NCBI GenBank assembly: GCA_012798185.1
Contig: JAAZNS010000507.1
Coordinates: forward strand, 1 to 8,281
Direction: 5' to 3'
DNA from: Chloroflexota bacterium
GTDB taxonomy: Bacteria > Chloroflexota > Anaerolineae > Anaerolineales > UBA4823
DNA length: 8,281 nt
Shown here: positions 1-6,480 of the stretch, in pieces
Layout: the number at the start of each line of letters is the position of its first letter
Position numbering within the stretch: position 1 is the stretch's first letter
Notes under the pieces: model-generated
Told to the model about the DNA's origin: nothing
The model's database searches: none
Seen by the model: only the letters and a program-made list of their open reading frames with translations
Position numbers and translations under genes: made by a program

Positions 1-61
1 CAACTACAACTAAGCACTGCTCACTATAACGAATAACAGAATATTATTACCTGATATCTAA

Positions 62-1714
62 TTATCCAATCGTATGCCTGAGAACATTGCCCGGCAGAGC
101 ACCGGTATGCTCGCCCTGTTCCACCACTAGCTCTCCGTTGACCAGCACATAATCGATCCCTTCCGGGTATTGGTGAGGATAATTTTCGAAGGGGTAGGAA
201 TGCGGGAAAAGGTTGGTCGCCCGATCGTGGATGCGCCCCAGATCGAACACCACTAAATCAGCCCACATGCCCAGACGCAGGATGCCGCGGTCAAGCAGCC
301 CCAGCCGCGACGCTGGAAAGGAGGTCATTTTACGGATCGCTTCCTGAAGTGTCAACACTGTTTCATCGCGCACATAACGTTCCAGCACCCCGGGATATTC
401 ACCATAACTGCAAGGCGTGTATTCCGGTGTTTCGTTGAGTGGTCCGTATAGTGCCATTACCTGCCCGTCGGAGCAGATCATCACTGCAGGATGACGCAGC
501 AACATGCGGATGTTGGCTTCATCAATATAATCAAAAATAGCTTCGGCAGCATGACCGTTGGCAACGATTAGGTCGAAATACACATCGAAGGGATCTTTCT
601 TTTGTTCCATTGCCAATGCGGCAATGGTTTTACCGATCACATCGGGTGTCTTAGGGGCGTTGAACATGGTAATGCGCTGCCACTGACCGTGCTTCAATAA
701 GCCTACTGGACCGAATGCGGGGCGTTGATCCTGGATGATCTCCTCTCGGATTTTAGCGCGGCTGATCTCATCTTGCAGCAGATTGGCGATCTTGGTTTCC
801 GGTAATTCCTGAATATGCTGGGGTAGCGCGCCGGTTAGCGGCGGACCTAGATCGGTATGTACATCGTTATCCACGGTAACATCTTCGCCGCGGGCACGCG
901 CTTCATCGATCAATGCCAGGTTGGCAGAAGCGTCGTATAGAGCGCCGAACTTGGGGGCGTTGTGTGAAATCTGTACCGGCACATTCGCTTCCCGCCCGAT
1001 GCGGATGGCTTCTGCCACGGCTTGCATGATGGTCTCGCGTTCGCCGCGGATGTGCGTGGCATAAATACCCCCATAGCGGCTTACCACCCGGCATAATTCG
1101 ATGATCTCTTCGGTATCCGCAAAACAGCCAGGTGGATAGACCAGCCCGGTGGAAAGCCCAAAGGCACCGGCTTGCAGCGCTTCCTGGAGTAAAATCTTCA
1201 TCTGGCTTAGCTCGGCAGGAGATGGGTGGCGGTTTTCCAAACCCATCACCGCCATGCGTAACGCAGCATGCCCTGCCAGCGAAGCGAAATTAAAAGCAAT
1301 GCCGCTGGTTTGGACTGCATCCAGGTATTCAGCAAAGGAGTGCCATTCCCAGGTGACGCCGGGCATATCAGCTGTTGGGCGCCAATAGTTGATCATGACA
1401 TCGCGGTATGTATCCGAGACCGGTGCCGGCGACATGCCGCAGTTGCCTGCCAGATGGGTCGTTACACCCTGTCGGACGGCGCTTTCGGCGCGGCGGTTGA
1501 CCAGGATAGACAGGTCGGAATGAGTGTGGATGTCGATGAAACCAGGTGATAGATAGCGCCCGCCCACATCGATCGTCCGCCTGCCCTGCAGCGTGCCCGG
1601 CGGAGCAATGGCAGCGATGCGCCCATGGCGGATAGCTACATCGCCCCAGAACCAGGGGTTGCCGCAGCCGTCCAATATTTTGGCATGAGATAGGACAAGA
1701 GGATAAGTGGTCAT
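62..1714 (-). CDS. N-acyl-D-amino-acid deacylase (D-aminoacylase-type amidohydrolase)
   Basis: A 550-aa cytoplasmic metal-dependent hydrolase (no signal peptide), expected to remove the acyl group from N-acyl-D-amino acids. Visible are the N-terminal beta-sandwich strand (LDGCGNPWFWGDVAI, residues 14-28), the metal motif GFIDIHTHSD (58-67, H63 and H65), GNCG (90-93, C92), ATHIRGE (219-225, H221), QISH (248-251, H251) and SDG (415-417, D416). The spacings H63-C92 (29) and H221-H251 (30) match those I recall for the zinc site of Alcaligenes D-aminoacylase (H67, C96, H220, H250, D366). The distance from H251 to D416 is about 50 residues longer than there, and 550 aa is longer than that roughly 480-aa enzyme, so an extra segment lies at about 270-390. 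The C-terminal GILRLGMWADLVVFD (477-491) is typical of the superfamily. The start has no Shine-Dalgarno; see the promoter entry. The exact substrate (D-Glu, D-Asp, broad, or a dipeptide) cannot be read from sequence; a related amidohydrolase activity is possible. Confidence 0.9.
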   Translation of the reverse strand: MTTYPLVLSHAKILDGCGNPWFWGDVAIRHGRIAAIAPPGTLQGRRTIDVGGRYLSPGFIDIHTHSDLSILVNRRAESAVRQGVTTHLAGNCGMSPAPVSDTYRDVMINYWRPTADMPGVTWEWHSFAEYLDAVQTSGIAFNFASLAGHAALRMAVMGLENRHPSPAELSQMKILLQEALQAGAFGLSTGLVYPPGCFADTEEIIELCRVVSRYGGIYATHIRGERETIMQAVAEAIRIGREANVPVQISHNAPKFGALYDASANLALIDEARARGEDVTVDNDVHTDLGPPLTGALPQHIQELPETKIANLLQDEISRAKIREEIIQDQRPAFGPVGLLKHGQWQRITMFNAPKTPDVIGKTIAALAMEQKKDPFDVYFDLIVANGHAAEAIFDYIDEANIRMLLRHPAVMICSDGQVMALYGPLNETPEYTPCSYGEYPGVLERYVRDETVLTLQEAIRKMTSFPASRLGLLDRGILRLGMWADLVVFDLGRIHDRATNLFPHSYPFENYPHQYPEGIDYVLVNGELVVEQGEHTGALPGNVLRHTIG

Positions 1715-1720
1715 GATTTA

Positions 1721-1726
1721 AGTATA
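1721..1726 (-). promoter_or_regulatory. -10 box giving a leaderless-type start for the amidohydrolase
   Basis: On the minus strand TATACT (5 of 6 to the TATAAT consensus) ends only 6 nt before the ATG at 1714. A transcript starting the usual 6-8 nt after the -10 box would begin at or next to the A of the ATG. No purine-rich Shine-Dalgarno lies in the few bases between, which fits leaderless translation. The -35 region is not convincing. Confidence 0.45.
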
Positions 1727-1752
1727 CACCAGAAGAGTCCTCTTTCATTACC

Positions 1753-2058
1753 GGGGTTGTCCTAAAAGTAAGCTGTCACTCTGAGCGAAGCGAAGAGACT
1801 AAAAACAGATTCTTCGCTGCAAAGAATGCTCTTCAGAATGACAAGCGGAGCGATGTGATCCAAGTATCCTGTCACTCTGAGCGAAGCGAAGAGACTAAAA
1901 ACAGATTCTTCGCCGCAAAGAATGCTCCTCAGAATGACAAGCGGAGCGATGTGATCCAAGGATCCTGTCACTCTGAGCGAAGCGAAGAGTCTTTTCATGA
2001 CATAAAAGGAATATCTCGCACCGCTCAACATGACATAACCGACTCTTAGGACAGCCCT
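1753..2058. mobile_element. MITE-like non-autonomous element with terminal inverted repeats
   Basis: The ends are inverted repeats. GGGTTGTCCTAA at 1754-1765 pairs with TTAGGACAGCCC at 2046-2057 with one mismatch in 12; extended to 1753-1770 and 2041-2058, 14 of 18 positions match. The interior is filled with CTGAGCGAAG-type tandem repeats and has no transposase; open frames across it are only translations of the repeat. The GGG(T/C)TGTC terminus resembles ends of insertion sequences, so I infer an element moved by a transposase encoded elsewhere. A clear target-site duplication is not visible. A 63-bp relative with similar ends lies at 3960-4022. Confidence 0.55.
1773..1989. repeat. Tandem 96-bp repeat, two full copies and a partial third
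   Basis: Copy 1 is 1773-1868 and copy 2 is 1869-1964; they differ at only 3 of 96 positions. A third copy breaks off after 25 identical bases (1965-1989). Each unit begins CTGTCACTCTGAGCGAAGCG and can fold: GCGAAGA (1790-1796 in copy 1) pairs with TCTTCGC (1811-1817), and a second arm holds CAGAATGAC near the unit middle. Translated in one frame this gives the CHSERSEE peptide often mis-annotated as small proteins in bacterial genomes; it is a repetitive intergenic sequence, not a gene. Confidence 0.9.
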
Positions 2059-2074
2059 AAAACGCTATGGCGCA

Positions 2075-2107
2075 GCATCCCTTTCCCACTTATAAGGAAA
2101 GGGATGC
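2075..2107. repeat. Perfect 12-bp inverted repeat (hairpin)
   Basis: GCATCCCTTTCC (2075-2086) is exactly complementary to GGAAAGGGATGC (2096-2107) with a 9-nt loop. No T-run follows directly on either strand, so it is not a standard intrinsic terminator, although it could end or stabilise transcripts. It sits 17 bp outside the right end of the inverted-repeat element. Confidence 0.7.
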
Positions 2108-2170
2108 AGTATTCAACAGATTCGGTAGGGATTGATTTTTACAGGAAGGGTTCTATAACGATATTGGGTT

Positions 2171-2392
2171 ATGGAAGGTTTATTGGCGGGGAGGAATAAA
2201 AACTATTCAGCATTTAAATTATGAAATTCGAAAAACTTTTCTGAAATAAATAATTTAACCAATCTCCCAATTGATGAAAAGCAACTTGAAGAAATCATTG
2301 AAAAAATTGTGCACGACTTAGATGACTTTCAAGCCAGCGCCTGGCATATTGCCTCTTTGAATCTATTCACTTCTGTGCGTACGGTAAGATAA
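2171..2392 (+). pseudogene. Decayed reading frame with an in-frame stop
   Basis: One frame runs from ATG 2171 through 17 codons to a TGA at 2222-2224, then continues open for 55 codons to TAA at 2390-2392. The second part reads like real protein: LPIDEKQLEEIIEKIVHDL, then DDFQASAWHIASLNLF, with an amphipathic charged helix. It has no usable ATG of its own and no Shine-Dalgarno. I do not recognise the family. It may be the remnant of a small gene, or AT-rich chance coding. The stop codon could also be read as the end of a very short peptide; nothing here suggests selenocysteine insertion. Confidence 0.25.
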
Positions 2393-2473
2393 AACCGCAG
2401 GATGATTACTGAGGGCAGAGAGCGAATAGAAAAAACGGTAAGAAATATTGGCAGCAAATTTGCGGAAACATTT

Positions 2474-2503
2474 TTGCATTCATTATCGTCTATCTGTTAT
2501 AGG
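2474..2503 (+). promoter_or_regulatory. Probable promoter of the secreted-protein gene
   Basis: An extended -10 element, TGT followed by TATAGG (2495-2503), lies 18 bp after TTGCAT (2474-2479), a weak -35. A start site near 2510 would place the Shine-Dalgarno at 2513-2517 inside a leader of about 16 nt. This fits translation from ATG 2526 and argues against the upstream TTG at 2448. Confidence 0.4.
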
Positions 2504-2512
2504 AAAACGAAT

Positions 2513-2517
2513 GGAGG
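2513..2517 (+). promoter_or_regulatory. Ribosome binding site deciding the start at 2526
   Basis: GGAGG lies 8 nt before ATG 2526. The other in-frame candidates, TTG 2448 and ATG 2511, have no such signal, and only the 2526 start leaves a clean signal peptide at the N terminus. Confidence 0.7.
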
Positions 2518-2525
2518 AAGCATCT

Positions 2526-3929
2526 ATGTTCAACCATAAACCCACTACCTTATTTCGGTTAATAAGCACCTTTGTATTTACTATACTGCCTTCCCTGTCG
2601 GCTGCCCCGGCTTTAGCTGCCAAACAGGTCGAATTACCTGCACAACGGGCAACTGACCCCGAATATATCGAAGCCATTCAGCGCGCCGCTAGTATGACCG
2701 GTGACCCACAGGCGCAGGCGCTGGTTTCTGCCTACGGCATGAACCTCATCAACGTGATGTGGGAAGACACCGGGCGCTATAAAGGTTCCAGCGTGGGACC
2801 GAATATCTCGGATGTTACCATCCAGGTGCAGTATCAAGATCCGCAAACCGAACAATACCTGCTCAACCTGATGCCAGTCATCCGCTACCCCAATTTCTCA
2901 GATAAAACCGCCGATATCCGCCTGGATAAGTTCTACCTGCTGGTGGGCAACGAAAAGGGTGAGCCCCTACACAAGGTGAGCCTGCGCGAATATCTGGGCA
3001 ACTTCCGCCAGTATTTGCACGATCCGTCTTCCTGGCGGGGCAGCCGGGATTCATTGCTGGCGGAGCGCGATGCCTATGCCCTAGTGAGCGCCCAGGCAGC
3101 TTTCCTCCCTGTCCCCAAAGAAGGAAAAGCCGAGTTCAACCCGGTGATCTTCAATTACCAGTCTTACCAGGGCGATCCGGCAGTGCTTACCATCGTCGCC
3201 AGCCGGGAGGGCACCAGCGCTACCATCATCGATAATGTTAGGGACGGTTTCCAAGCGGGCTATTCCTGGGGGCAGCGCCTGTTCTTTAACCAGAATGGGG
3301 AACGCGCCAGCTTTACAGGGCAGCGCATCAGCGATTTTACTGCCAATCAAACACCGGAAACCCGCCCGGGAAAAGTTGAAACCCCAGCTGCAGAAGCTGC
3401 TGGTGAAAGCGGCTTGAACATGGTGCTGATCATCCAGGTGCCGCTCAAGCAGAAGTATCCAATGCAATTTGACAACATGCTGATGGCTGAAGAAGCGGCA
3501 CCTATGATGCCGCTTGCCACGGCTGCCATGAAGAGCGATGTGGAAGAAGCCGTGATTGGGCATGGCAAGGTGGAAGGTCCCTTTACCGAGATCGACAATT
3601 TGGATATCGAACGCGATGAAAACTTCCCGGTGCGGGTTACCGTACAGTTCTACAAAGCCACCAGCAATGGGGTAATCTCGGAAGCCGACGTGCAGGATAT
3701 CGCCAAGCAGATCCAACGGGTATATGAGGATGGAGATTACGTAGGCAGCCTGGTAGTGGAAGGCGAAACTGGCAGACCTACCGAGTATGATGGTCCCAAA
3801 GAGCAGCCGGCTGGCTGGTGGGATGCCTTCTGGAAGCGCTTTACTGAAAATACCGACCTGACCCGCGAGCAGGCACGCAGTCTGTGGCAGCGGCTGAAAA
3901 TGATTGCTGGGCAGTGGTTGGATCGATAG
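2526..3929 (+). CDS. Secreted protein of unknown function
   Basis: A 467-aa protein that I do not recognise. It starts with a Sec-type signal peptide: a short basic stretch (residues 1-11), a hydrophobic core (12-25) and an AxA site, with cleavage likely after A31 (PALA|AKQ). No lipobox cysteine and no later membrane segment are seen, so the mature protein should be released or loosely held outside the membrane. The mature part is mixed alpha/beta and charged. The middle (about 90-270) has regular strand-like stretches, for example DVTIQVQYQDP and VLTIVASREGTSATIIDNV. A low-complexity linker rich in Ala, Glu, Pro and Thr lies at about 285-300. The C-terminal end is rich in Trp (GWWDAFWKRF, then LWQRLKMIAGQWLDR), helical and amphipathic. 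The gene stands alone, bracketed by two inverted-repeat elements. The reading frame is intact with normal codon use, so it is very likely expressed. An envelope or surface role is only an inference. Confidence 0.85.
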   Translation: MFNHKPTTLFRLISTFVFTILPSLSAAPALAAKQVELPAQRATDPEYIEAIQRAASMTGDPQAQALVSAYGMNLINVMWEDTGRYKGSSVGPNISDVTIQVQYQDPQTEQYLLNLMPVIRYPNFSDKTADIRLDKFYLLVGNEKGEPLHKVSLREYLGNFRQYLHDPSSWRGSRDSLLAERDAYALVSAQAAFLPVPKEGKAEFNPVIFNYQSYQGDPAVLTIVASREGTSATIIDNVRDGFQAGYSWGQRLFFNQNGERASFTGQRISDFTANQTPETRPGKVETPAAEAAGESGLNMVLIIQVPLKQKYPMQFDNMLMAEEAAPMMPLATAAMKSDVEEAVIGHGKVEGPFTEIDNLDIERDENFPVRVTVQFYKATSNGVISEADVQDIAKQIQRVYEDGDYVGSLVVEGETGRPTEYDGPKEQPAGWWDAFWKRFTENTDLTREQARSLWQRLKMIAGQWLDR

Positions 3930-3959
3930 GAAAAATCTTAAAAATAGATGCCCCTTTAT

Positions 3960-4022
3960 ACGAGGTTGTCTAAAAAGTCAAAAATGTCATGTTCGCTCAG
4001 ACTTCTTAAAGGACAGCCCCGT
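3960..4022. mobile_element. 63-bp palindromic element related to the 1753-2058 element
   Basis: ACGAGGTTGTC (3960-3970) and GACAGCCCCGT (4012-4022) are inverted repeats matching at 9 of 11 positions, one mismatch being a G-T pair. Inside, AAGTC (3975-3979) pairs with GACTT (4000-4004). The left end, GGTTGTCTAAAAAGT, closely matches that of the larger element (GGTTGTCCTAAAAGT). The core TCGCTCAGA (3993-4001) is the reverse complement of TCTGAGCGA in the 96-bp repeats. It lies 30 bp after the stop of the secreted-protein gene and could also act as a transcript-end hairpin, though no T-run follows. Confidence 0.5.
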
Positions 4023-4132
4023 TAATTGTTCATCTTCATTTCATCGAGCAGAAATAACAGGATAATAAGGGAGAAATGGGGATGAAAATTGCGCTTTTCC
4101 ACTTTCTGTGAATTTTTCTGTATGGGATAAAA

Positions 4133-4546
4133 TTATGCTGCTAAAACCGCTGCGGCTTTCTCGTAATCTTCCTCATCAAGGTAAAAAACAACGCCAAAGC
4201 CTCCCTTGATATCGGCTATACCGCTCGATTCGTGCATATCAATCTCTGCCTGCGCAAGCCTATCAAAGATATCCGCCAGTGCCCCCGATTCATCGTCACC
4301 CTCGACGATCAGGGCAGAATGAGGACCATCAATTTCCAGCCCAGCTTTTTTCGCCGCAGCCGCCATCTTGAAGGTGTCATTGGGGAAAAGGGTGAAGCGG
4401 ATACGCCCCGATTCAACAGAGACGGCTTTGAAAGCCAACAGCGAAATCCCTACACTGGCAAACACGGAAAGCAGTTTATAGCTGTCCTCGGCATGATTTG
4501 TTACCGTAAAGTTAAAGTATTCGGTTCTTTCGATATCGAATGCCAT
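4133..4546 (-). CDS. Small ACT-domain protein
   Basis: A 137-aa protein that reads as two ACT-like halves. The first (about 11-70) runs from YFNFTVTNHAEDSYKLLSVF through a loop to IRFTLFPND; the second (about 76-134) from HSALIVEGDDESGALADIFD through IDMHESSGIADIKGGFGVVFYL. The pattern of strand, 'D..G.L..i...L...gI', helix and strand is that of ACT regulatory domains, which bind amino acids or other small ligands, usually to control an enzyme. Here no enzyme domain is attached, so it may bind a ligand and act on a partner in trans. It is complete, cytoplasmic and has a good ribosome binding site. It stands alone and its partner is not visible. Ligand and target are unknown; the ACT call itself is fairly safe. 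Confidence 0.75.
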   Translation of the reverse strand: MAFDIERTEYFNFTVTNHAEDSYKLLSVFASVGISLLAFKAVSVESGRIRFTLFPNDTFKMAAAAKKAGLEIDGPHSALIVEGDDESGALADIFDRLAQAEIDMHESSGIADIKGGFGVVFYLDEEDYEKAAAVLAA

Positions 4547-4550
4547 ATTG

Positions 4551-4556
4551 TCTCCT
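4551..4556 (-). promoter_or_regulatory. Ribosome binding site of the ACT-domain gene
   Basis: On the minus strand AGGAGA precedes the ATG at 4546 with a 4-nt gap (5 nt from the AGGAG core), a normal strong signal that fixes the start. Confidence 0.75.
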
Positions 4557-4765
4557 GGTGATATAGAAGCTTTCAGCTATCGGATTTCAGGTAAATGATC
4601 TTCCTGGCTTCCTAGTATGAAAATCTATTGATACCTTTGCTGCTTTCGACAACCTTTGTACCCTTTGCAAGCTCGGTGCAGACGCAGAGAATAGGTGATC
4701 AGCAAATGATTTTTTCTCGATAAGTTCATCTGAATAATCGATACCACCAATGGATGTATTATATC
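4557..4765. other. Intergenic spacer with no supported gene
   Basis: About 210 bp between the end of the DUF169 gene and the start of the ACT-domain gene. A minus-strand TATAAT (4763-4758) lies just after the DUF169 stop but has no credible -35 partner. A minus-strand frame across it starts inside the DUF169 gene and shows no family features. No terminator-like hairpin with a T-run was found. Confidence 0.5.
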
Positions 4766-5523
4766 CTACCCCCTTTTTAATCTCTTGACGATTGTTCCCC
4801 ACTGTGCGCCTTTTAAAAAGCTTTTATCCATCTCGCCGTATATCTCCGCTAGCAATTCGAACGGTATGGAGAGGGTCATTAAATCTTCGGGCAGCTTTAC
4901 CCGGGCGGATATATTGTGCAGTCCCCAAACGGCATTTTTCTCTCCGCGGAGGGCATACAGCCGGGGGAAGGTGACTACCGAGCCGCAGGCGTAAGTGAAG
5001 TGGGTAGCTACGCGCTGCTCTCTCGGTGCATCGAAGTGTAGCAGGTAGACCAGCCCGCTGAGCTGGTCGGCATTAGCGAAGAAAATCACCCCCTCGGGTT
5101 TTTCTGCTCGTTGAAAACTTCCAGCGGTTTGAAGATCGTATAGCCTTCCGTTTTCTGCGCCGGTTTCAGTGATTCGATATAGCACTTCGCTTGGGCGGGC
5201 GTCTTGATAAAACGTTCGCAGCGCGGGTTGAGCAGCGTACCGTTCGACAGGAAGTGCTCGATACCCGGGAAGATCCAATCTGTGTAGCCCAAATAGAAAG
5301 CAGAGCAGGGGTACCCGCAGGATTGTGCTTCGAAAGCCACCGTTTTACCTCGGGCGGCGGCAAAGATCAGGGGCATGATGCAGCCCGTGCCGTCCTTCAT
5401 AAAGCTAATGGCTTTGGCGGGCTTAGAGGTGGAAACATAGAAGCCTACTGGAGAGTACTTTAGGGCGAAGGTTTGCTTGAGGGATTGGGCGAGGTCGACG
5501 AATTTTAGAGGCATGACCTCCAT
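4766..5523 (-). pseudogene. DUF169-family protein gene split by a frameshift
   Basis: Two overlapping minus-strand frames together form one protein of about 252 aa. The first (5523 to a TGA at 5086-5088) has the family's hallmarks: SPVGFYVS (residues 24-31), GTGCIMPLIFAAARGKTVAF (45-64), SCGYPCSAFYLGY (68-80) and FPGIEHFLSNGT (85-96). The second frame continues with KPEGVIFFANADQLSGLVY and runs to a TAG at 4766-4768. The switch is -1 at a run of five A residues on the coding strand (5099-5103). One more A there restores a continuous reading NEQKKPEGVIFF. DUF169 proteins are of unknown function and carry conserved cysteines; here C48, C69, C73, C102 and C114 are candidates. The start is uncertain: ATG 5523 has no Shine-Dalgarno, while ATG 5514 has GGAGG only 2 nt away. 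The coding quality of both halves is good, so the break is recent, a sequencing error, or programmed slippage. Confidence 0.75.
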
Positions 5524-5664
5524 TCGAATGGGGAAAAGAATTTTTAGGAATCTAGGCTTTTTAGCTGATAACTGGCAGATTTTTAATTAAGGAAGGCAGG
5601 AAAGTTGGAAGTCTATTATTGTTTGAGAAAAAGCGTTTTAATTCCATAGTGATTTATATTTTGT
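5524..5664. other. AT-rich spacer before the DUF169 gene
   Basis: This 141-bp stretch should hold the promoter of the DUF169 gene and the transcript end of the TspO-like gene, both on the minus strand. I see no strong -10/-35 pair and no hairpin with a T-run. It is richer in A and T than the flanking genes. Confidence 0.4.
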
Positions 5665-6423
5665 TTATCGAAATTGCCTTTTCCAAAAACCATTAATGAC
5701 CAACAATAAAATCGCCAGCCCGCTTGCCATCCAGGCAGCATTGGCAACCAACGGTGAATCGGCTTGTTTAACAGCAATGCCGATGAACGCCCACGCCAAT
5801 ACCAATCCATAAGCGATATCTCCGCGCAAGAAACTCATCGCAGCAGCCAAAGCCAAACCAACTACCAGCATGATGACTGCCCAAATTTCAGGGGCAATAC
5901 CCCAGCCGTTCCAGTTGAGGTAATCCAGCACATCGGAGGCATTGGCAATCGTGGCTACCGATATCCAGCCCATGTAAATACTAAAGGGGAGGTTCACACA
6001 CCATTTTTCTACCTGCGGCACACGTTGGCGTCCGATATCCAGGCGTAAATAGATTACGATCAGGGAAACCAGCAGTGCCAGCATCACAAGGATCGTGCCA
6101 ACAAAGATTTCGTAATGCCAAAAATACAACCAGGCGATATTGGCTGCACAGCTCAGGGAAAACCAATATCCGATACGGCGCAAGCGCGGATTTTCACGCT
6201 GCGCTGGCAGTGCCTGATAAATCGCAAAGATGATCAAGCCCAAATAGATCAATCCACAAATCGAGAAAACGTAGCCAGCAGGGACAAAAAACACTTCGAA
6301 TTGGTCGGAAATTTCACCGGTGGTTTTTCCGTTCAGCGGCAGAGCGTTAGCCAGACCGTTCATCACCAGAGTTGCCAATACAACCAGCACATTCACCACC
6401 TGACGAAGCGTATCACGGTTCAC
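5665..6423 (-). CDS. TspO/MBR-related multi-pass membrane protein
   Basis: A 252-aa integral membrane protein with about seven or eight hydrophobic segments, near residues 7-27, 50-71, 84-101, 108-127, 144-163, 181-198, 203-219 and 228-246. The stretch VPAGYVFSICGLIYLGL (47-63) matches the TspO signature of a Pro-Ala-Gly turn before Phe-Ser-x-Trp-Gly-Leu-Ile-Tyr; the usual Trp is C56 here. SCAANIAWLYFWHYE (91-105) resembles the conserved Asn-Trp helix of TspO, and PFSIYMGWISVATIAN (146-161) is typical of the longer bacterial relatives. Classical TspO has about 160 aa and five helices, so this belongs to the extended branch often called tryptophan-rich sensory protein. TspO proteins bind porphyrins and similar ligands; whether this branch does is unknown. 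The start is GTG, fixed by AAAGGAG 6 nt upstream. It has its own promoter and is divergent from the helicase gene. Confidence 0.8.
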   Translation of the reverse strand: MNRDTLRQVVNVLVVLATLVMNGLANALPLNGKTTGEISDQFEVFFVPAGYVFSICGLIYLGLIIFAIYQALPAQRENPRLRRIGYWFSLSCAANIAWLYFWHYEIFVGTILVMLALLVSLIVIYLRLDIGRQRVPQVEKWCVNLPFSIYMGWISVATIANASDVLDYLNWNGWGIAPEIWAVIMLVVGLALAAAMSFLRGDIAYGLVLAWAFIGIAVKQADSPLVANAAWMASGLAILLLVINGFWKRQFR

Positions 6424-6429
6424 GGAAAG

Positions 6430-6436
6430 CTCCTTT
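6430..6436 (-). promoter_or_regulatory. Ribosome binding site supporting a GTG start
   Basis: AAAGGAG on the minus strand lies 6 nt before GTG 6423. The site decides for this non-ATG codon as the start of the TspO-like gene. Confidence 0.8.
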
Positions 6437-6480
6437 CTTACCCAGATCCTATTGAAAAAATACCTGTTTTGTCAGATTCT

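Noticed and set aside
1773..1989. Possible CRISPR array
   Set aside because: The units are contiguous 96-bp copies with no unique spacers and no cas genes nearby.
1762..2049. Open frames across the tandem repeats on both strands (CHSERSEE and LFASLRVT peptides)
   Set aside because: They are translations of the 96-bp repeat, repeat the same peptide, and have no ribosome binding site.
1754..2059. Target-site duplication around the inverted-repeat element
   Set aside because: Only a TA-like match is possible and its offset from the two ends differs, so it cannot be told from chance.
2448..2525. Longer form of the secreted protein from TTG 2448
   Set aside because: It would put a 26-residue extension before the signal peptide, lacks a Shine-Dalgarno and would begin upstream of the likely promoter.
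3081..3716. 211-codon minus-strand frame opposite the secreted-protein gene
   Set aside because: It is a shadow of the plus-strand coding sequence, with many His and Cys and no domain pattern.
4060..4132. Intrinsic terminator for the ACT-domain gene
   Set aside because: Only a 5-bp stem (GAAAA/TTTTC) was found, without a proper GC stem and T-run.
4587..4802. 71-codon minus-strand frame between the DUF169 and ACT-domain genes
   Set aside because: It begins inside the DUF169 gene in another frame, has no start signal and shows no recognisable features.
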